Shown here: positions 1-12,030 of the stretch, piece by piece
Numbering within the stretch: the first letter of the stretch is position 1
Layout of the letters: every line of letters starts with the position of its first letter
Assembly: GCA_025602915.1 (NCBI GenBank)
Contig: JAHLJZ010000018.1
Span: forward strand, 124,001 to 188,000
Direction of reading: 5' to 3'
DNA length: 64,000 nucleotides
Source of the DNA: Paraphysoderma sedebokerense
Lineage: Eukaryota > Blastocladiomycota > Physodermatomycetes > Physodermatales > Physodermataceae
Translations under genes and position numbers: made by a program
Notes under the pieces: generated by a model
The model's input: the letters and a program-made list of their open reading frames with translations, nothing else
Databases searched by the model: none
Told to the model about the DNA's origin: nothing

Positions 1-1925
1 TATCATCAAGAAAATCAACGACAGAACAGTCTACTTCGCCTCTCAAGGCAGTTCGACTATTGGCCAATGAAAAGTCACAATTGGATGCTGATTTGATACC
101 TGAAAGTAGTCCAAAGTCGCCTACTCATCCTGTTGGAACTACTAGTCAAAATTATCAGTTCAATTCGCTGCCTTCATTTCCTTCGTCAACAATATCATCA
201 GCGACCCCGGTTCAAAGTGATAATACTCACTACGTTTACCTACAACAGCAGCAAATGTTTATGAACATGATGATTCAACAGATGGAGATGTTGAAAAATC
301 AAGTTATGCTTCAAACCAACAAGGACTCATTACAATCCCAGTCTTCATCGGTTTCGTCCAGGTCGTGCAGCGTTTCTGTTTCGACTGGTGTGACTGAAAC
401 ACCACAAAATTCAACTGTACAGACAAACAAAAATTTAATTATGAAAGAAATTGGCACGAATACGACATTTGTTGATTCTTCGACGTGGTTGTCCAAGTCA
501 AAAATGGTAACCTCTATCGGGACCAACACGACATTCACGGAGGCCAATGCTTCTCCGATGATGAATCATGCGACACAAATTAAGCAATTAAAGGTTAGCG
601 ATAAGTCCAATCAACTTCAAGATATATTGGTTTTGACTTTAGGTTAAACTGTATTGAACTTGCATTTTAGGATACGTTCACCTCCACTGCAACCACGATC
701 GAACCAACCATATCCGATCTCGAAACATTAGCTACAAAGGACATCAACCTCCATCAACCATTTAATAACGAACTCACTCTCCCGCCCACCGACGACGGCA
801 ACAATTACATTCCATTCATGTATGGACCCGCATCAATTCATTCAAATTCACCCCTCCCATTAGTCGATCGTACACCGTTGTCACCTACGGATCGAAGCCA
901 AGAAATACCCAATAGAAGTACCATTGTAGATGACGACGGTGGTCACGAGGATCAGGAGTTAACTTATGAAGAATTACAACCTCATGACTCATTGAGTATG
1001 ATTTATGAACATAACGATTTGGACAATAATAATAATGACCAAAAAGTCAAATCGCCCCCACACCATCAACAACAAAACAAGGAAGGAGATAGTAACGAGA
1101 ATATGGCGGAATTATTAGAAAAAGTTTCTAGAATATTAGAACCGAATGAGGTCGATGAAATTCGAGAGGAATGTTCCCGTTCCGGGGAAAACCAATGTCA
1201 AGCATCAAACCCGAAGCAGTATGGGAGTTTGGAAGACAAAAATGGTGTGAGTATGATCGCCAAAGCGGTCAAACATTCTGATATGAAATTCATTATTATG
1301 GAATCAGCGACAGCGGGGGAAAGTCGAAAAAGCTCTCTCATCCGAGGAAACAATGAAACAATCGTTGCAAAAGTGAAGGAAGTAGTGGGATCTTCTGATG
1401 CCCATGTTCCGATAGCCAGTGCCGAATTGAAGAAAGTCGCGACAACGCCAAAATCAAATAGTATGAAGGGAACGGTGACAGAGGTGCAGTCAAACGAGAC
1501 AAGCTGTAACAATACGATAAACGATTTGTCTGCATTATTGGTATGTCTAATGTTCCGCTTCGTTGTTCCATCCATAACTGATAACACCTTACCATTCACC
1601 GATGTGAACGCAGAACTCGGAATTAACTCTCGACCCGATCACATTGAAATACTTGACTCAAATTCGGGAGTCCAAAAATACAAAATCCTCGCCATCCACA
1701 AACAATTTGAGTATAAACGATCTGAGTAAGACGATATACACAAGTACCCCTAACACTAGTATAGAATATCATGGATCTCCGTGTAATACGGAGCAGATTA
1801 GAAGTAATAGAAAATCCGGCAAAGCTGAAAAAGACGGATTGTCAGAAAATATAAGTAATTTACATGAAGGGTTCAGTTTAGCGAGTTTGGAATTTTTGAA
1901 GAAACACGGCTTACTGAATAAATAA
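1..1925 (+). CDS. Coiled-coil protein, 5' truncated by window; possible STIL/Ana2-like centriole factor
   Basis: The gene is open at the left edge and its beginning is missing. Exons are 1-593, 671-1540 and 1614-1925; both introns (77 and 73 bp) restore frame. The protein is Ser/Thr/Asn-rich and mostly disordered, with a Gln/Met-rich coiled-coil segment near the start (around 240-320), then two copies of a G-T-N-T-T-F motif (451-470 and 520-540), a long acidic middle and a conserved-looking helical end, LASLEFLKKHGLLNK. A central short coiled coil followed by TNT/STG-like motifs and a C-terminal helix ending in HGLL recalls the STIL/Ana2/SAS-5 family, which recruits SAS-6 to build centrioles. 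That family call is an inference from memory and is weak. The alternative is an unrelated low-complexity regulator. If right, the organism makes centrioles and hence zoospores. Confidence 0.5.
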
Positions 1926-2498
1926 ACGCACTGCATTGTCTATTCACGACAAGCAATATAAACTGTGCAAAATGTGGAAAAATCAACTGAGTTTCTCACG
2001 TAATGTATTTTGTGTGACTGATTTTTCTTATAATGTCAATTTATCCACGGTTAAATGTGGATGCTGATTGTAGGCGAATACAAGCTTGCCGGGGCTATTG
2101 TGGCAAGGTCAATGGAACGAGTATATTCAAAATAGACATATGGATGGAACCATGTTGGGAGAAGCATGAAAATAATAATATATAATAAGAGGAAGTGCAA
2201 CTTTTTCTCCAGTATAAAGTTCTGTCGATAACATTGCTACAAAGCAGTCAGATTGCTCTACCACAATAAGCCACGACAGGACAACCTTTTCATTCAGCAG
2301 GCCCAGCGAGCAACTTTTCATTACCCCACACCACTCAGAATTATATCATCAGAGCGGGTTTTTGGATTAACTCGCCAACCCCTTTTTGTCTATTCATCCC
2401 ATCGTCAACACTACTCCCATCCGCATCTGCATTTGCAATTTTATCTGTACTTGTAACAGCCTCCCTACCTTAGACTGTCGTTCTTTGAACTCCGCAAT
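1926..2498. other. Intergenic: 3' flank of the first gene and 5' region of HSF
   Basis: No coding signal that I can support. It holds the downstream flank of the preceding gene and the upstream region of HSF. A TATAAAG-like box lies at 2213-2219, far from the ATG at 2499, so a long 5' leader is possible. Short open frames here have no family features. Confidence 0.5.
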
Positions 2499-4387
2499 AT
2501 GGCAGGCCACAACGACACTTGTTCCCTCTCATCCGAGACTTTACAGATTACTACATCTTTCGACCGACAACAGAATGTACTCAGTACGAGTCCGAATTCG
2601 TCGGCAAGTGCCAATGAATATGCTTCGTCACCTATTTCACCGAGTCCCTTACGAAATACAAACACTTTTGTTCATAAACTATTTGCGTATGTTTATTTTT
2701 ATTTTCGTCATATTATTATTTTTTTATAATTACAAGTTCGGCTTTGAATACGTCGAGTTGAATTTTAAAATATCTGGCCAGTAGTAAAATATATACTAAA
2801 CTTTTATTTGTTTTCTTTGAAAATCTAAAATTTCGTATATCATCACTCTTTCTAATCATTCATCCCGCTTTAATTTTAACTTTGACACATAGAATGGTAA
2901 ATGATAAGATGTATGAACATTTGATACATTGGACTGGCAATGGGTCTTCATTCACTGTGGAGAATGTGACGGATTTTTCAAAAGAGGTGCTGCCCAAACA
3001 TTTCAAACATAACAATTTTGCAAGTTTCGTCAGACAGTTGAATATGTATGCTTCTTTTGCTCTACTATGAAAAAATTCATTATCATACTGACTAATGTCT
3101 TTCAATATTTTGGAATTTTATTTGAAAAGGTACGGTTTCCATAAAGTGAATAAAGCACCCCGAGGAGTCAAAATGAGTCAAGAGAATCAAATTTGGGAGT
3201 TCTCGCATCCGAAGTTTCAGTATAACCGACCAGACCTCCTCGAAGAAATTAAACGAAAAAATGTCGACACTGATACTATTAAACGAGATTCTGGAGATAT
3301 GGCAATTTCGATGTCCTATATGCAGCAGCAGCAAAATGCGTTGATTACCCATGTTCAACATTTGCAAAATAAACTGGATGCCGTAACGCAGGAGCTTCAA
3401 ACCCAGAAAGCAAGGACCGAGAATCAACAGAATGTGATAAGGAATATAGTGGATTTTTTGCAGTCGCAGTATCAAAATCAATGTATGTTTAGAGTTTTTA
3501 AGTTTTCTATGTCGTTGTGATCATTCCCTTGTCAATTCGCTATGCTAACTTTGGATATCATAGTTACCGTGCCATCCGCTCTTACGAATTTTCCTTCCTC
3601 CCCTCTTTCACAACCTCGTAGACCTAGTCTGCTTGTTACGACTCCCGACGGTTCAAATCAGATATACCAAGGCCAATCGACGGACGGATCGCCCAACAAT
3701 CTTCTCCGTTCTCGTTCACCCTCTCCTAATAATTTCAATCGTTCTCCTCTAGTCCATGCTCAACACCCTATCATATCGCCTCTTCAAATGCCAACGTCAC
3801 CAAACTTCCATTCACTCTCCGCCTTAACAATCCATTCTGCTGGCACCAGTCCCTCTGTTTCTCCCCTCGTCAGTCCAGTGCATAGTCCCACAAATCCCGG
3901 TTTACCGGATCTACTGATTCCCTCCCCCTCTGATTCTGCACCCATCAATCAACATCATTTAACGGTTCACAGTAACCTCACAAATGGTTTAAGTAACGAT
4001 GGATCCAATAATGGCGGATACCATCAACCATCACATCAATCCCAAACTCAATACAGTACTCAACATGAATTATCAAAACGTTTCAGTATCCCTAATGTAA
4101 CGGTGTCTATGTCTGATATCACGAATTCAGCGCAACACCAAAATCAGCAGCACCAACAACAACATCATCAAAATTCTCAACACGCTTTAAACTCACTAAA
4201 TCTGAATTCTATATCGAATTTGCATTTTAACGGGTTAACTGATATCAATCAATTACACATGAATGGGTTAAATAATATGAGTGGATTCGGTATACTAAAT
4301 AGTCAATTTGACAGCTTAGAAAGGAACAAAGGAGGATCAATTATTTCTGAGGGGGTAAGTTCCGGAGAAATGGATCTAAATGGATGA
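2499..4387 (+). CDS. HSF1: Heat shock transcription factor (canonical Hsf1 type)
   Basis: Exons 2499-2686, 2893-3045, 3130-3482 and 3564-4387 give 505 aa. The Ser/Pro-rich N-terminus leads into a full winged-helix DNA-binding domain from FVHKLF (about residue 56) to the RPDLLEEIKRK motif. The recognition helix region reads SFVRQLNMYGFHKVNK. A Gln-rich heptad segment (MQQQQNALITHVQHL) after the DBD is the HR-A/B trimerisation region. A long Ser/Pro/Asn/Gln-rich tail of more than 270 residues is the likely activation domain. HSFs bind arrays of nGAAn in heat-shock gene promoters as trimers. The two DBD introns are both phase 2 and flank an exon of exactly 153 bp, an arrangement shared with four paralogues at 12.0-19.4 kb. 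The gene converges on RVS161. Confidence 0.93.
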
Positions 4388-4946
4388 TCCATTTGAAAAA
4401 TCAGTTTTATGTTTGTTATTTCAATGACAATACTGCAATTTAACGCAAGTTTATGGCGAATTATAGTCGTGGTTTGAATAGGTTGGGTAGAAAGAAGCGA
4501 GAGTAATGTCGGATTGTTGCGGTCAATTTAGTTATTTAGTTCTTTTTTTGCAATCTCTTTATTTTCAATATATTAGTGATTTATGCCAATTGTATATTGT
4601 ATCATAATTTGTATCTGTGGATCTGGTACTTTTATCGTTCGGCTATGGTCAAGTAGTTGGCAATAGTTCGTCGTTCGTTAATAGCAAGCAGTCAACCGTA
4701 TGAATATATCTTCACTTGCCATTATCAATATGGCGTTTAAAAATATCATTGGTCAATTGTAAAGTTGTTTGACAATGTATAGGATGTAGATAATTGTTAA
4801 TCTCATGTTTATAGGAAGAAGTAATGCGTGAAGAGGATAAACCATGTAATTAGTTTACGGTGGTTACAAGTTCCATCATTTGTACAAAATATGAAAATTC
4901 CATAAATCCAGAAACGTGAGGCGTACAAATAGCAAATTCAATGACC
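4388..4946. other. Intergenic between convergent HSF and RVS161
   Basis: AT-rich 3' flanks of two convergent genes. I see no coding sequence, repeat or RNA gene here. Confidence 0.6.
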
Positions 4947-6331
4947 TTAAGCTGCCATCCCAGTAATACTCAATTCTCCCATTTTGCCCAGTACTGTACC
5001 GATTTGGTCTTCCAACATTCTATCTACGTTTGGAGCGTTGACTTGAATTCCAACCATACCAAAGTTCCCTTGTAGACTTCCCAACTTTTCAGACGCTTCT
5101 TTACAAAAGTTGTATTGAATTTTCAGTAGAGCTTCAAAAGATGGATCGAGGTAAGGAACTCGAAGGCCAACAAGTTTTGGGATTTCGTCGATGAGCGTTT
5201 TGTTAAGGTTTTCATAGAGTTGACGAGATTGAGAAAGTTCGTCCTGAGTCTTTAAGAAAGCGAAACAACACATAGACGACGGAAGGTAAGGGAGTATACA
5301 TGACGGAATCACGAACGGAATAGGTGAGAGACAAGCGTTAGAAATCAAGTTTTAGATACCCGCAAGAAAGGTCGACGCTACACCATGAAGACGGAAATGA
5401 AGACCTTTTACCTTTGAATACTTTGTGGCGTCTCTATCAGGAGCTTCTGCCAGTTTACGTTGCTTGCTCCGTACGGCGTCATAATCCAGTAACTTCTTGG
5501 AGCGTTTTTTCATAACTTCGTTAAAATCAGGAAAGTAAGAACAAAACTGAGTAAGCGGATCGAGAACAGTGTGACGGTATTGTAAGTCCTAATCAAACGG
5601 TAGGTAAGTCTATTGTTTAGATGCATTGTTGACGAGGAGCGACATTTCGGGGCAAAGGTGACAAAGCAAAGAAACGAAAAGCGTACCAATTGGCCACGAA
5701 CATCGTCGTCAAGTCTTTCCACAATCTCCTTATATCGTTGCCCAGTGTGTGCTAAGGGAGCCGACTCGTCATAAAAGTGATCGATCGTCACAGCCATACG
5801 AGCTTGAGCAAGCGACATGGCTGAATTGCAGTACAAGACACAGTAATTGATGGGTTTGTCGCGAAATAGGCAATAACACGGATTAATGAATGACAGAAAC
5901 GCAAGACAAGAAAGCGTCATGCAATACCTCTAAATGCGTCAAGGTAGCCTTTAGCTTCCTTGTGTAATTTCTCGACTTTGGTTTCAAGACTTTTAAGATT
6001 GTTTGAATCGAGTTCAGACGAACGAGTGAGAGCAATATCGAAGTTTACGGTGAGATGGTTAGTCAACGCAAGTGATTTTTAATAGGATGAAGACAATCAA
6101 AGATATTTGAGTGCAAAACCTACCTTTTAAATCTCCTTTCCTGTTCCTCAAAGTCTTTATCGACTGTTTTCTCGACGACACCGGTACTTTGCAAGATCTG
6201 AGAGAGGAAAACGGAGCGCAATTCATGTCAGGCAACAGCAAAAAGAGTACCTAAAGGAGGATAAGAGAAGGATGTGCACATACAGTGGTGCCGGCTCTGT
6301 TGACTGCCTTCTGGAAGCCTTTCCAACTCAT
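4947..6331 (-). CDS. RVS161: BAR-domain protein, Rvs161/amphiphysin type
   Basis: Six exons: 6331-6284, 6197-6124, 5989-5928, 5820-5687, 5546-5412 and 5249-4947, coding 251 aa against about 265 in yeast Rvs161. The start MSWKGFQKAVNRAGTT is the family signature, the amphipathic N-terminal helix of the N-BAR fold. Helical BAR segments follow, including LETKVEKLHKEAKGYLDAF and the stretch FPDFNEVMKKRSKKLLDYD, which is typical of the second helix. The protein ends just after the BAR domain, with no SH3 domain, as in Rvs161 and unlike Rvs167. The role is sensing and bending the plasma membrane at endocytic actin patches, usually as a heterodimer with an Rvs167-like partner. Every junction keeps frame. 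A broken copy of exon 3 lies at 11697-11812. Confidence 0.92.
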
Positions 6332-7030
6332 ATTGATGATATCTTTTGATTCCTCTTTTGCGATGGAATTTCGAAATGAATTGAACAGGGGAAAAGGGCA
6401 CGCATTCACCGCTTGGCGAACAGGGCGTACTCCCTTCTATATTTCACTTGAACGATAGGAGGGATAATTAATACAGGAATTGCGATAGATCAAATTGTTG
6501 TGGACTGATTGGATATTATTCTGAAGTCACTGAAGATAATGCACTCAAGGATAAACCCAACTCATTGATTCAATCTGTGGCGGCATAGAGTCATGATTCT
6601 ATCCGCTTCAAGTCTGCCTGATCAGCGATCCATTATAAGACAAATTATGATCACAATTATGCTTAATAACTATTCGCTCTTGATGTGAAAAAAAATGTCG
6701 AGTGTCATAAGTCAAGTTTAGCTATATAGACCCGTCAACTTGGAACTTGGGTGATCGGTTTTACTCATATTCGCAATTACATTCACAGTAACTGTCAGGA
6801 ATGGCATTGCAATCACACATACGTTGTCAGTAACTGTATTCGCTCTCTTCCATTGCAAATATCATACCAGAATACTCGATGTCTTCTACAATCCATAGGC
6901 ATGCATTCATAAGTTAAAGTGTTCTCTGCTAGGCGAAGAGGGCGTGTTCCCCGGGTTTGTTTATCAGCAGACGCACCAAAAGATAACATTTGGATATACA
7001 AGAGCCAACAGGACAAAACACAAGAACTTC
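6332..7030. promoter_or_regulatory. Shared upstream region of divergent RVS161 and ADA2
   Basis: About 700 bp between two start codons on opposite strands. It must hold both promoters and 5' leaders. I see no strong TATA box and no coding segment; short frames at 6813-7147 lack any family feature. Confidence 0.5.
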
Positions 7031-9114
7031 ATGACGGTAACCCACCGCAAACGTAAGTTGGCCACTGGTACAAGAGGTACGGTCGATTTGAAGCAGCACA
7101 ACTCTTCCTATCAACCTGACCGATTTCCTCCCTATTGTCCAATATGAAGCGTCACTAACTATCTAAACATACATTCTATTTTCTGTGCCTTTGCGCATTG
7201 CTCTTTTCCTGTCGGGTGAAAACATGCCAATTTTACAGAGGTTGGAGTAAAATATCACTGCGATGCATGTCGAAAAGATGTAACCGAAATTGCAAGGATA
7301 AAGTGTGCGCAATGTGATGATTTCGATCTATGTGTTGAATGCTTCTCGGAAGGGGTGGAAGTGGGTGAACACAAAAATGATCATGATTACAGGGTTATGG
7401 TATGTGTATAAAGTTCCCTGCAGTTACATTTGCGACAATCATTCGCCACAAACGAGGGTTGCCATTCTTGCTTCTCGCTCTAATTAAGTTTGCATATTTC
7501 ATTAGGATACGCTCAATTTTGCAATATTCACGGACGATTGGGGTGCGGACGAAGAGTTATTGATGATGGAAGGGTTTGAAAAATATGGAATGGGTAATTG
7601 GGAAGATGTCGCTGATCATATCGGCTCCAAAACTAAGGAGGAGGTCGAAAAGCATTACTATGAAGTTTATGTGAATTCTGCCAATTGGCCCTTACCGGTT
7701 TGTTTTACTTTATTGATTGAGCTCGCTTCATATATAATATGTTAATTTCTTATTTCTCTGATTTACCAGGATATGTCTCAGAAATACCAAACTAAATTCG
7801 AGATCCCGCGGAAAGACCAAAAACCATCATCAACATCAGGTAATTTGCTGTATTGTATACAGAGTCGTATCTAAAACATCAATATTGACCGCCACAATTC
7901 CTTATCCAGAACCGGCGACGAAGAAATCTTCAAAACCTCTGGCTTCAATGCCCGCGAACCACGAAGTTGCTGGGTATATGCCCGGTCGAAAAGAGTTTGA
8001 AACGGAGTACGAGCTGGACTCTGAAAATTATTGTAAAGATATATTCTTTAATGAGGATGATGCTGCGGACGAAACAGAGTTAAAACTGGCAGTTTTGGAT
8101 ATTTATAATCGAAAATTGCATCGGAAGGCCGAAAGGAAAAAGTTCATTTTTGAGCGGGGATTGCTGGAATATAAAAAGGTAACGTTCAGCATGCTTGTCT
8201 GAAAGATAAAGTGGTTGGTTGTATTGGTTGTACTAACCAATGCTATCCCTCCGCGATCTTGCAGATCCAAGCTATGGATAAGAAGCGAACAAAAGACGAG
8301 AGAGAATTATACAACAGGATGCGAGTCTTTGCGAGAATGCAGACGGCCGAAGATTTTGAGACATTAATGGATGGTTTAGTTAGTGCGTATAATACTCTTA
8401 CTACGATAGATCACATTAGAGACGGCAACAGTGCTAAATTTCATTTGTATAGATGAAATCCGACTGCGTGAGAAAATAACGCAACTCCAAGAGTACCGCC
8501 GATGCGGTCTTACGACACTTGCACAAGCGCAGACGTATGAGAAAGATCGGGCCCTCAAATATAATCAGAAACCGTTACCACTGAATGTGCCTTCCCCACT
8601 GACTGTTGCCGGTGTTTCGCCGTCGATAAGGCGAGCTACATCGCAGTCACTCACTACTCCTTCTGCTGAGGTACGTAAACAACATCTGGTAGCCTTTAGC
8701 TTTCACTGGAACTAACGACGACTGATTGTCCATTGTAGTCACCTCGCCCGATTGGACGACGACCAGCCAATCCTCTCGATATTTCTAATGCCGAATCTGT
8801 TCATTTACTGACAGAACGGGAGCAACAGCTATGTTCGACTCTACGTATATTGCCCAAGAGTTATCTTGCCATCAAGGAAACGCTGATACGAGAGTATACG
8901 AGGTTGGGTACGCTGAAACGACGACAGGCCAGGTCGCTGATAAAAATTGATGTAAACAAGACTGGCAAAATATATGATTTTTTTCTAGAAATGGGTTTGT
9001 TGATTTTTGCCTTGTTCCATTTTATCTTTTGCTGCTGCGTTGCGTGGATAGTAATCATGCTTGCTTGCCATGTGCATCTCTCTAGGTTGGATTTCCAAGT
9101 CGAATTCCAAGTGA
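7031..9114 (+). CDS. ADA2: Transcriptional adaptor Ada2 (SAGA/ADA complexes)
   Basis: Nine exons: 7031-7052, 7239-7399, 7506-7697, 7770-7839, 7910-8178, 8265-8382, 8453-8670, 8739-8994 and 9086-9114, giving 444 aa (yeast Ada2 is 434). The start MTVTHRK precedes a ZZ zinc finger (about 8-60) with the cysteine pairs CDAC, CAQC and CVEC and a final His pair. The next exon (62-125) is a SANT domain, [18 protein letters not shown]. The middle is the conserved Ada region with [15 protein letters not shown]. The C-terminal SWIRM domain ends [14 protein letters not shown]. Ada2 links the Gcn5 acetyltransferase to the rest of SAGA and strengthens its activity on nucleosomes. The last short exon is needed to give the canonical GWI ending; without it translation would run into intron. 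Confidence 0.95.
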
Positions 9115-9580
9115 AACTATATATGGCGAACTAATATGTGAATTTGTAATGCTGTATGACTGTGTACATAAGATAAACCAAGTAAATATACCCAAACTAG
9201 TGCCAAAAACCGTATAGAATAGTGCGATTGCTAATTTTAGTATCACGCACTTTGTTCGCGAGAATTTTGTTTGGTGTGGCTTTATCCGGTGTTCCGTCGT
9301 TGTTAAATTGATAGCGACATTAAATTACATTTGGGCCCATTACCTGCGCTAAGAATCTTTTACCTCATCGACATTGCATGTTTGGATTGTGAAGCCGAAA
9401 GAGCAAGCATCTCGCTATTACTCGGAACTATCTGTGTCCTCTTCCGGCCGCAGTTCATTCGTTAATATTTGATCAATATTGGTCTGGTAATTTGAGAACT
9501 CGAATTCAAAGCATTTCAATCAAATATTATTATTTGGCACTTTTGCCGCAGGACCCTCTCGCAGAAGCCATATCAGCAAC
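9115..9580. other. Intergenic between ADA2 and CHS4
   Basis: 466 bp in tandem between two plus-strand genes. It contains the ADA2 3' flank and CHS4 upstream region. Nothing further is recognisable. Confidence 0.5.
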
Positions 9581-11475
9581 ATGACAACAATACAAACACA
9601 GGATTATTACGGCAGTGTGATGGAGAGCTATCTTGACGATGACGAGAGGTCACAAAAATCCCCAGTAAGTCCGGATAAAACAAAAAATATGGAGGAGCAA
9701 TTAACAGCGCAGATGAAGAGGAACTTAAATCTCAACGATAAGCAATCTTCGGATGTACCGACATTAACCGACAACCCTCCAACCCAAAATTATAATGACA
9801 TTCAACAGGCGAGGGCTCCTTCGGATCAAATAAATTTTCATCATCAATTAAAATCTCCTTTATCATCACAGTATCCCCAACATCAAGCAGACTATAATTA
9901 CCATCAAAACTTTCCTCAAGATTATCAGCAAGAAGAAGGAGTGTTATATGGGACCTCTGACGAAGGGCAATACCATTACCACACACAATATCAGCAACCT
10001 GAATTCGCTTACGAAACAGATCCTCAACATCCTCAACAACTCGGTTATTCTTCTTCTGCTTCAGAATTATATCAACCAAATTCATCCGCATATTACAATT
10101 CTCATTCAAATTTCTCCACAACATCAGCGCCCGCCGATTTTACTCCCTTTTCTTCTCCACCCAGTACAATTAGTTTATCTTCAACTGCAACATTACCATC
10201 TAATATCACCCTCGATGAAACCATCGAACACCATCGCCAATCTGCAAAAAGGTCACCGGATCCTTCGGTACAGTTAGAATTCGCACGATACTTGGTCGAG
10301 GTTGCGGATGCGGCTGCGCAAACTGAAATTTCACCAAAGACGGCAAAAAAGAAGCGGGAAGCTTTATTACATGAAGGTTTAAAACTGGTTAAAAAATTAG
10401 CGTCGACAGGTACAGGAGTGGGCAAGTCACAACCGTATCCCGAAGCGATGGTATTCTTGGCAGAATGTTATGGTAATGGTACATTGGGTTTGAACATTGA
10501 TCATGACAAGGCATTTCATTTATACCTTCAAGCATCAAAACTTAATCACCCGTCAGCTACTTATCGAGTTGGAGTCTGCTATGATGTCGGCGCTGGAACC
10601 AAAAGAGATTCAGCAAGAGCTAGAGAGTTCTATCGCAAAGCCGCTGCACTGGGTGACCCGCCTGCTATGTATAAATTTGGGTTAATATTGCTTAACGGGT
10701 TACTCGGGTGTCCTCAAAATCCGAGGGAAGCGATTACTTGGTTAAAGAGAGCAGCAGCGGTATCGGATGAATCGAATCCTCATGCGTTACATGAGTTAGG
10801 ATTGATATATGAAAAACCTGGAGTCCCCAGCGTTATACCCGACGAAGCGTACGCAAGAGAATTGTTTACTCAAGCAGCGCAATTAGGTTACGCACCTAGT
10901 CAGTATAAAATGGGATTGTGTTATGAGCACGGGACGCTGACATGCGCGAATGACCCTGCTAGAAGTTTAGCATGGTATTCAAGAGCGGCGGAACAAGGTC
11001 ATCCCGAGGCAGAATTAGCTTTGAGTGGATGGTATCTGACGGGTTGTGAAGGAATATTACGCCAAAGTGACGAACAGGCATATGCATGGGCCAGAAAAGC
11101 GGCAGACAAGGGTCTGAGTAAAGCAGAATATGGTATGTTCGCCGTGTCCCGACTTGTTTTTCGTCGTTGTGTCATTTTAATTCTCTTGTGTGCTTTTTTA
11201 CTATAGCTGTCGGATACTATTCTGAAATGGGTATCGGCGTGCCCCAATCTTTGGATGAAGCAAGACGATGGTATCAGCGGTAAATATAATTCTCCTTTAT
11301 TCCTCTTTCGATCACTTCAACTAAAAGTTCCCATGTTTTCCCCTTCCTCAGAGCTGCTGCACAAGGAAATCGGAAAGCAATGCAGCGGTTACAAGAACTC
11401 AAAAAATATGGTAAAGCCTTAAGAAATGAAAAACCGATAAGAAATGGAAACGATAGCGATTGTGTGATTATGTAG
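9581..11475 (+). CDS. CHS4: Sel1-repeat chitin synthase activator, Chs4/Skt5 type, prenylated
   Basis: Exons 9581-11132, 11207-11279 and 11352-11475 encode 582 aa. The first 200 residues are Gln/Ser/Tyr-rich and disordered. From about residue 215 there are at least seven Sel1-like (TPR-related) repeats with the G-x-A-x-x-x-Y/L-G and W-x-x-x-A-A spacing, for example ARELFTQAAQLGYAPSQYK. The short last exon ends in C-V-I-M, a CaaX box expected to be farnesylated. Skt5/Chs4 proteins recruit and activate a class IV chitin synthase at bud necks or the cell cortex, and yeast Chs4 is also prenylated. The splice into the final exon matters, because reading on from exon 1 would lose the membrane anchor. 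Confidence 0.88.
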
Positions 11476-12030
11476 TTATTTTTCGTCAAATTGTAGCCTT
11501 GCTTATGAGAGTGTTATATTACGGGTTACCTGGTTTTGAATTTTATGGAAGCTGGAAAGGTTTATTGATTACCAACGTTAGAGCAATTAAATGTTTTAAT
11601 AAAGATTACTTGTAACATCAGGGTTGTGTAGAAAAATGAAGCTGATAAAGTGTCTATCATAATAATATCGTAAATTGATTGCCATACAAAATTTTAGACA
11701 AGGAAGCGTCGTGTAATACCTCCAAATGCGTCAAGGTAGCGTTTGGCTTCTTTGTATAATTTCTCAACTTTGATTTCAAGATTTTTAGATCGAGTTCAGA
11801 CGAAAGAGTGGGGAGCTAGAAGATTAATACTTTCCAAGGTGGTACTTGGTATTTAAATTCCTGGTTGAAATGAAATGATTTTAAGTGAAGGGTTATTCAC
11901 CCCAGTCAGAATTGGTTTTTGAAGATGAGTGAATTTGTATTTCGTTTGAAAAATCAGTATTTACAGGTTGAAAATGGTATGAAGTGACACCCGAGTATCA
12001 CGTAAGCAATTTAAATATCGGCTATAATGG
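11476..12030. other. Intergenic holding a broken RVS161 exon
   Basis: The gap between CHS4 and the HSF array. Apart from the RVS161 fragment at 11697-11812, listed separately, I see nothing. Confidence 0.6.
11697..11812 (-). pseudogene. Fragment of a duplicated RVS161 (exon 3 with intron edges)
   Basis: This stretch matches 5904-6033 of the intact RVS161 gene at clearly more than 80 percent by eye, in the same orientation, over exon 3, the donor side of the next intron and a little of the preceding intron. About 10 bp around the exon 3 acceptor are missing relative to the parent, with scattered substitutions. No other RVS161 exon is found nearby, so it cannot code for a BAR domain. It lies about 220 bp from the first HSF paralogue, which suggests that one duplication brought both here. 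Confidence 0.85.

Noticed and set aside
1168-1176. GAA-TG-TTC pair resembling a heat-shock element
   Set aside because: Only two units, located inside a coding exon; a functional element needs at least three alternating units.
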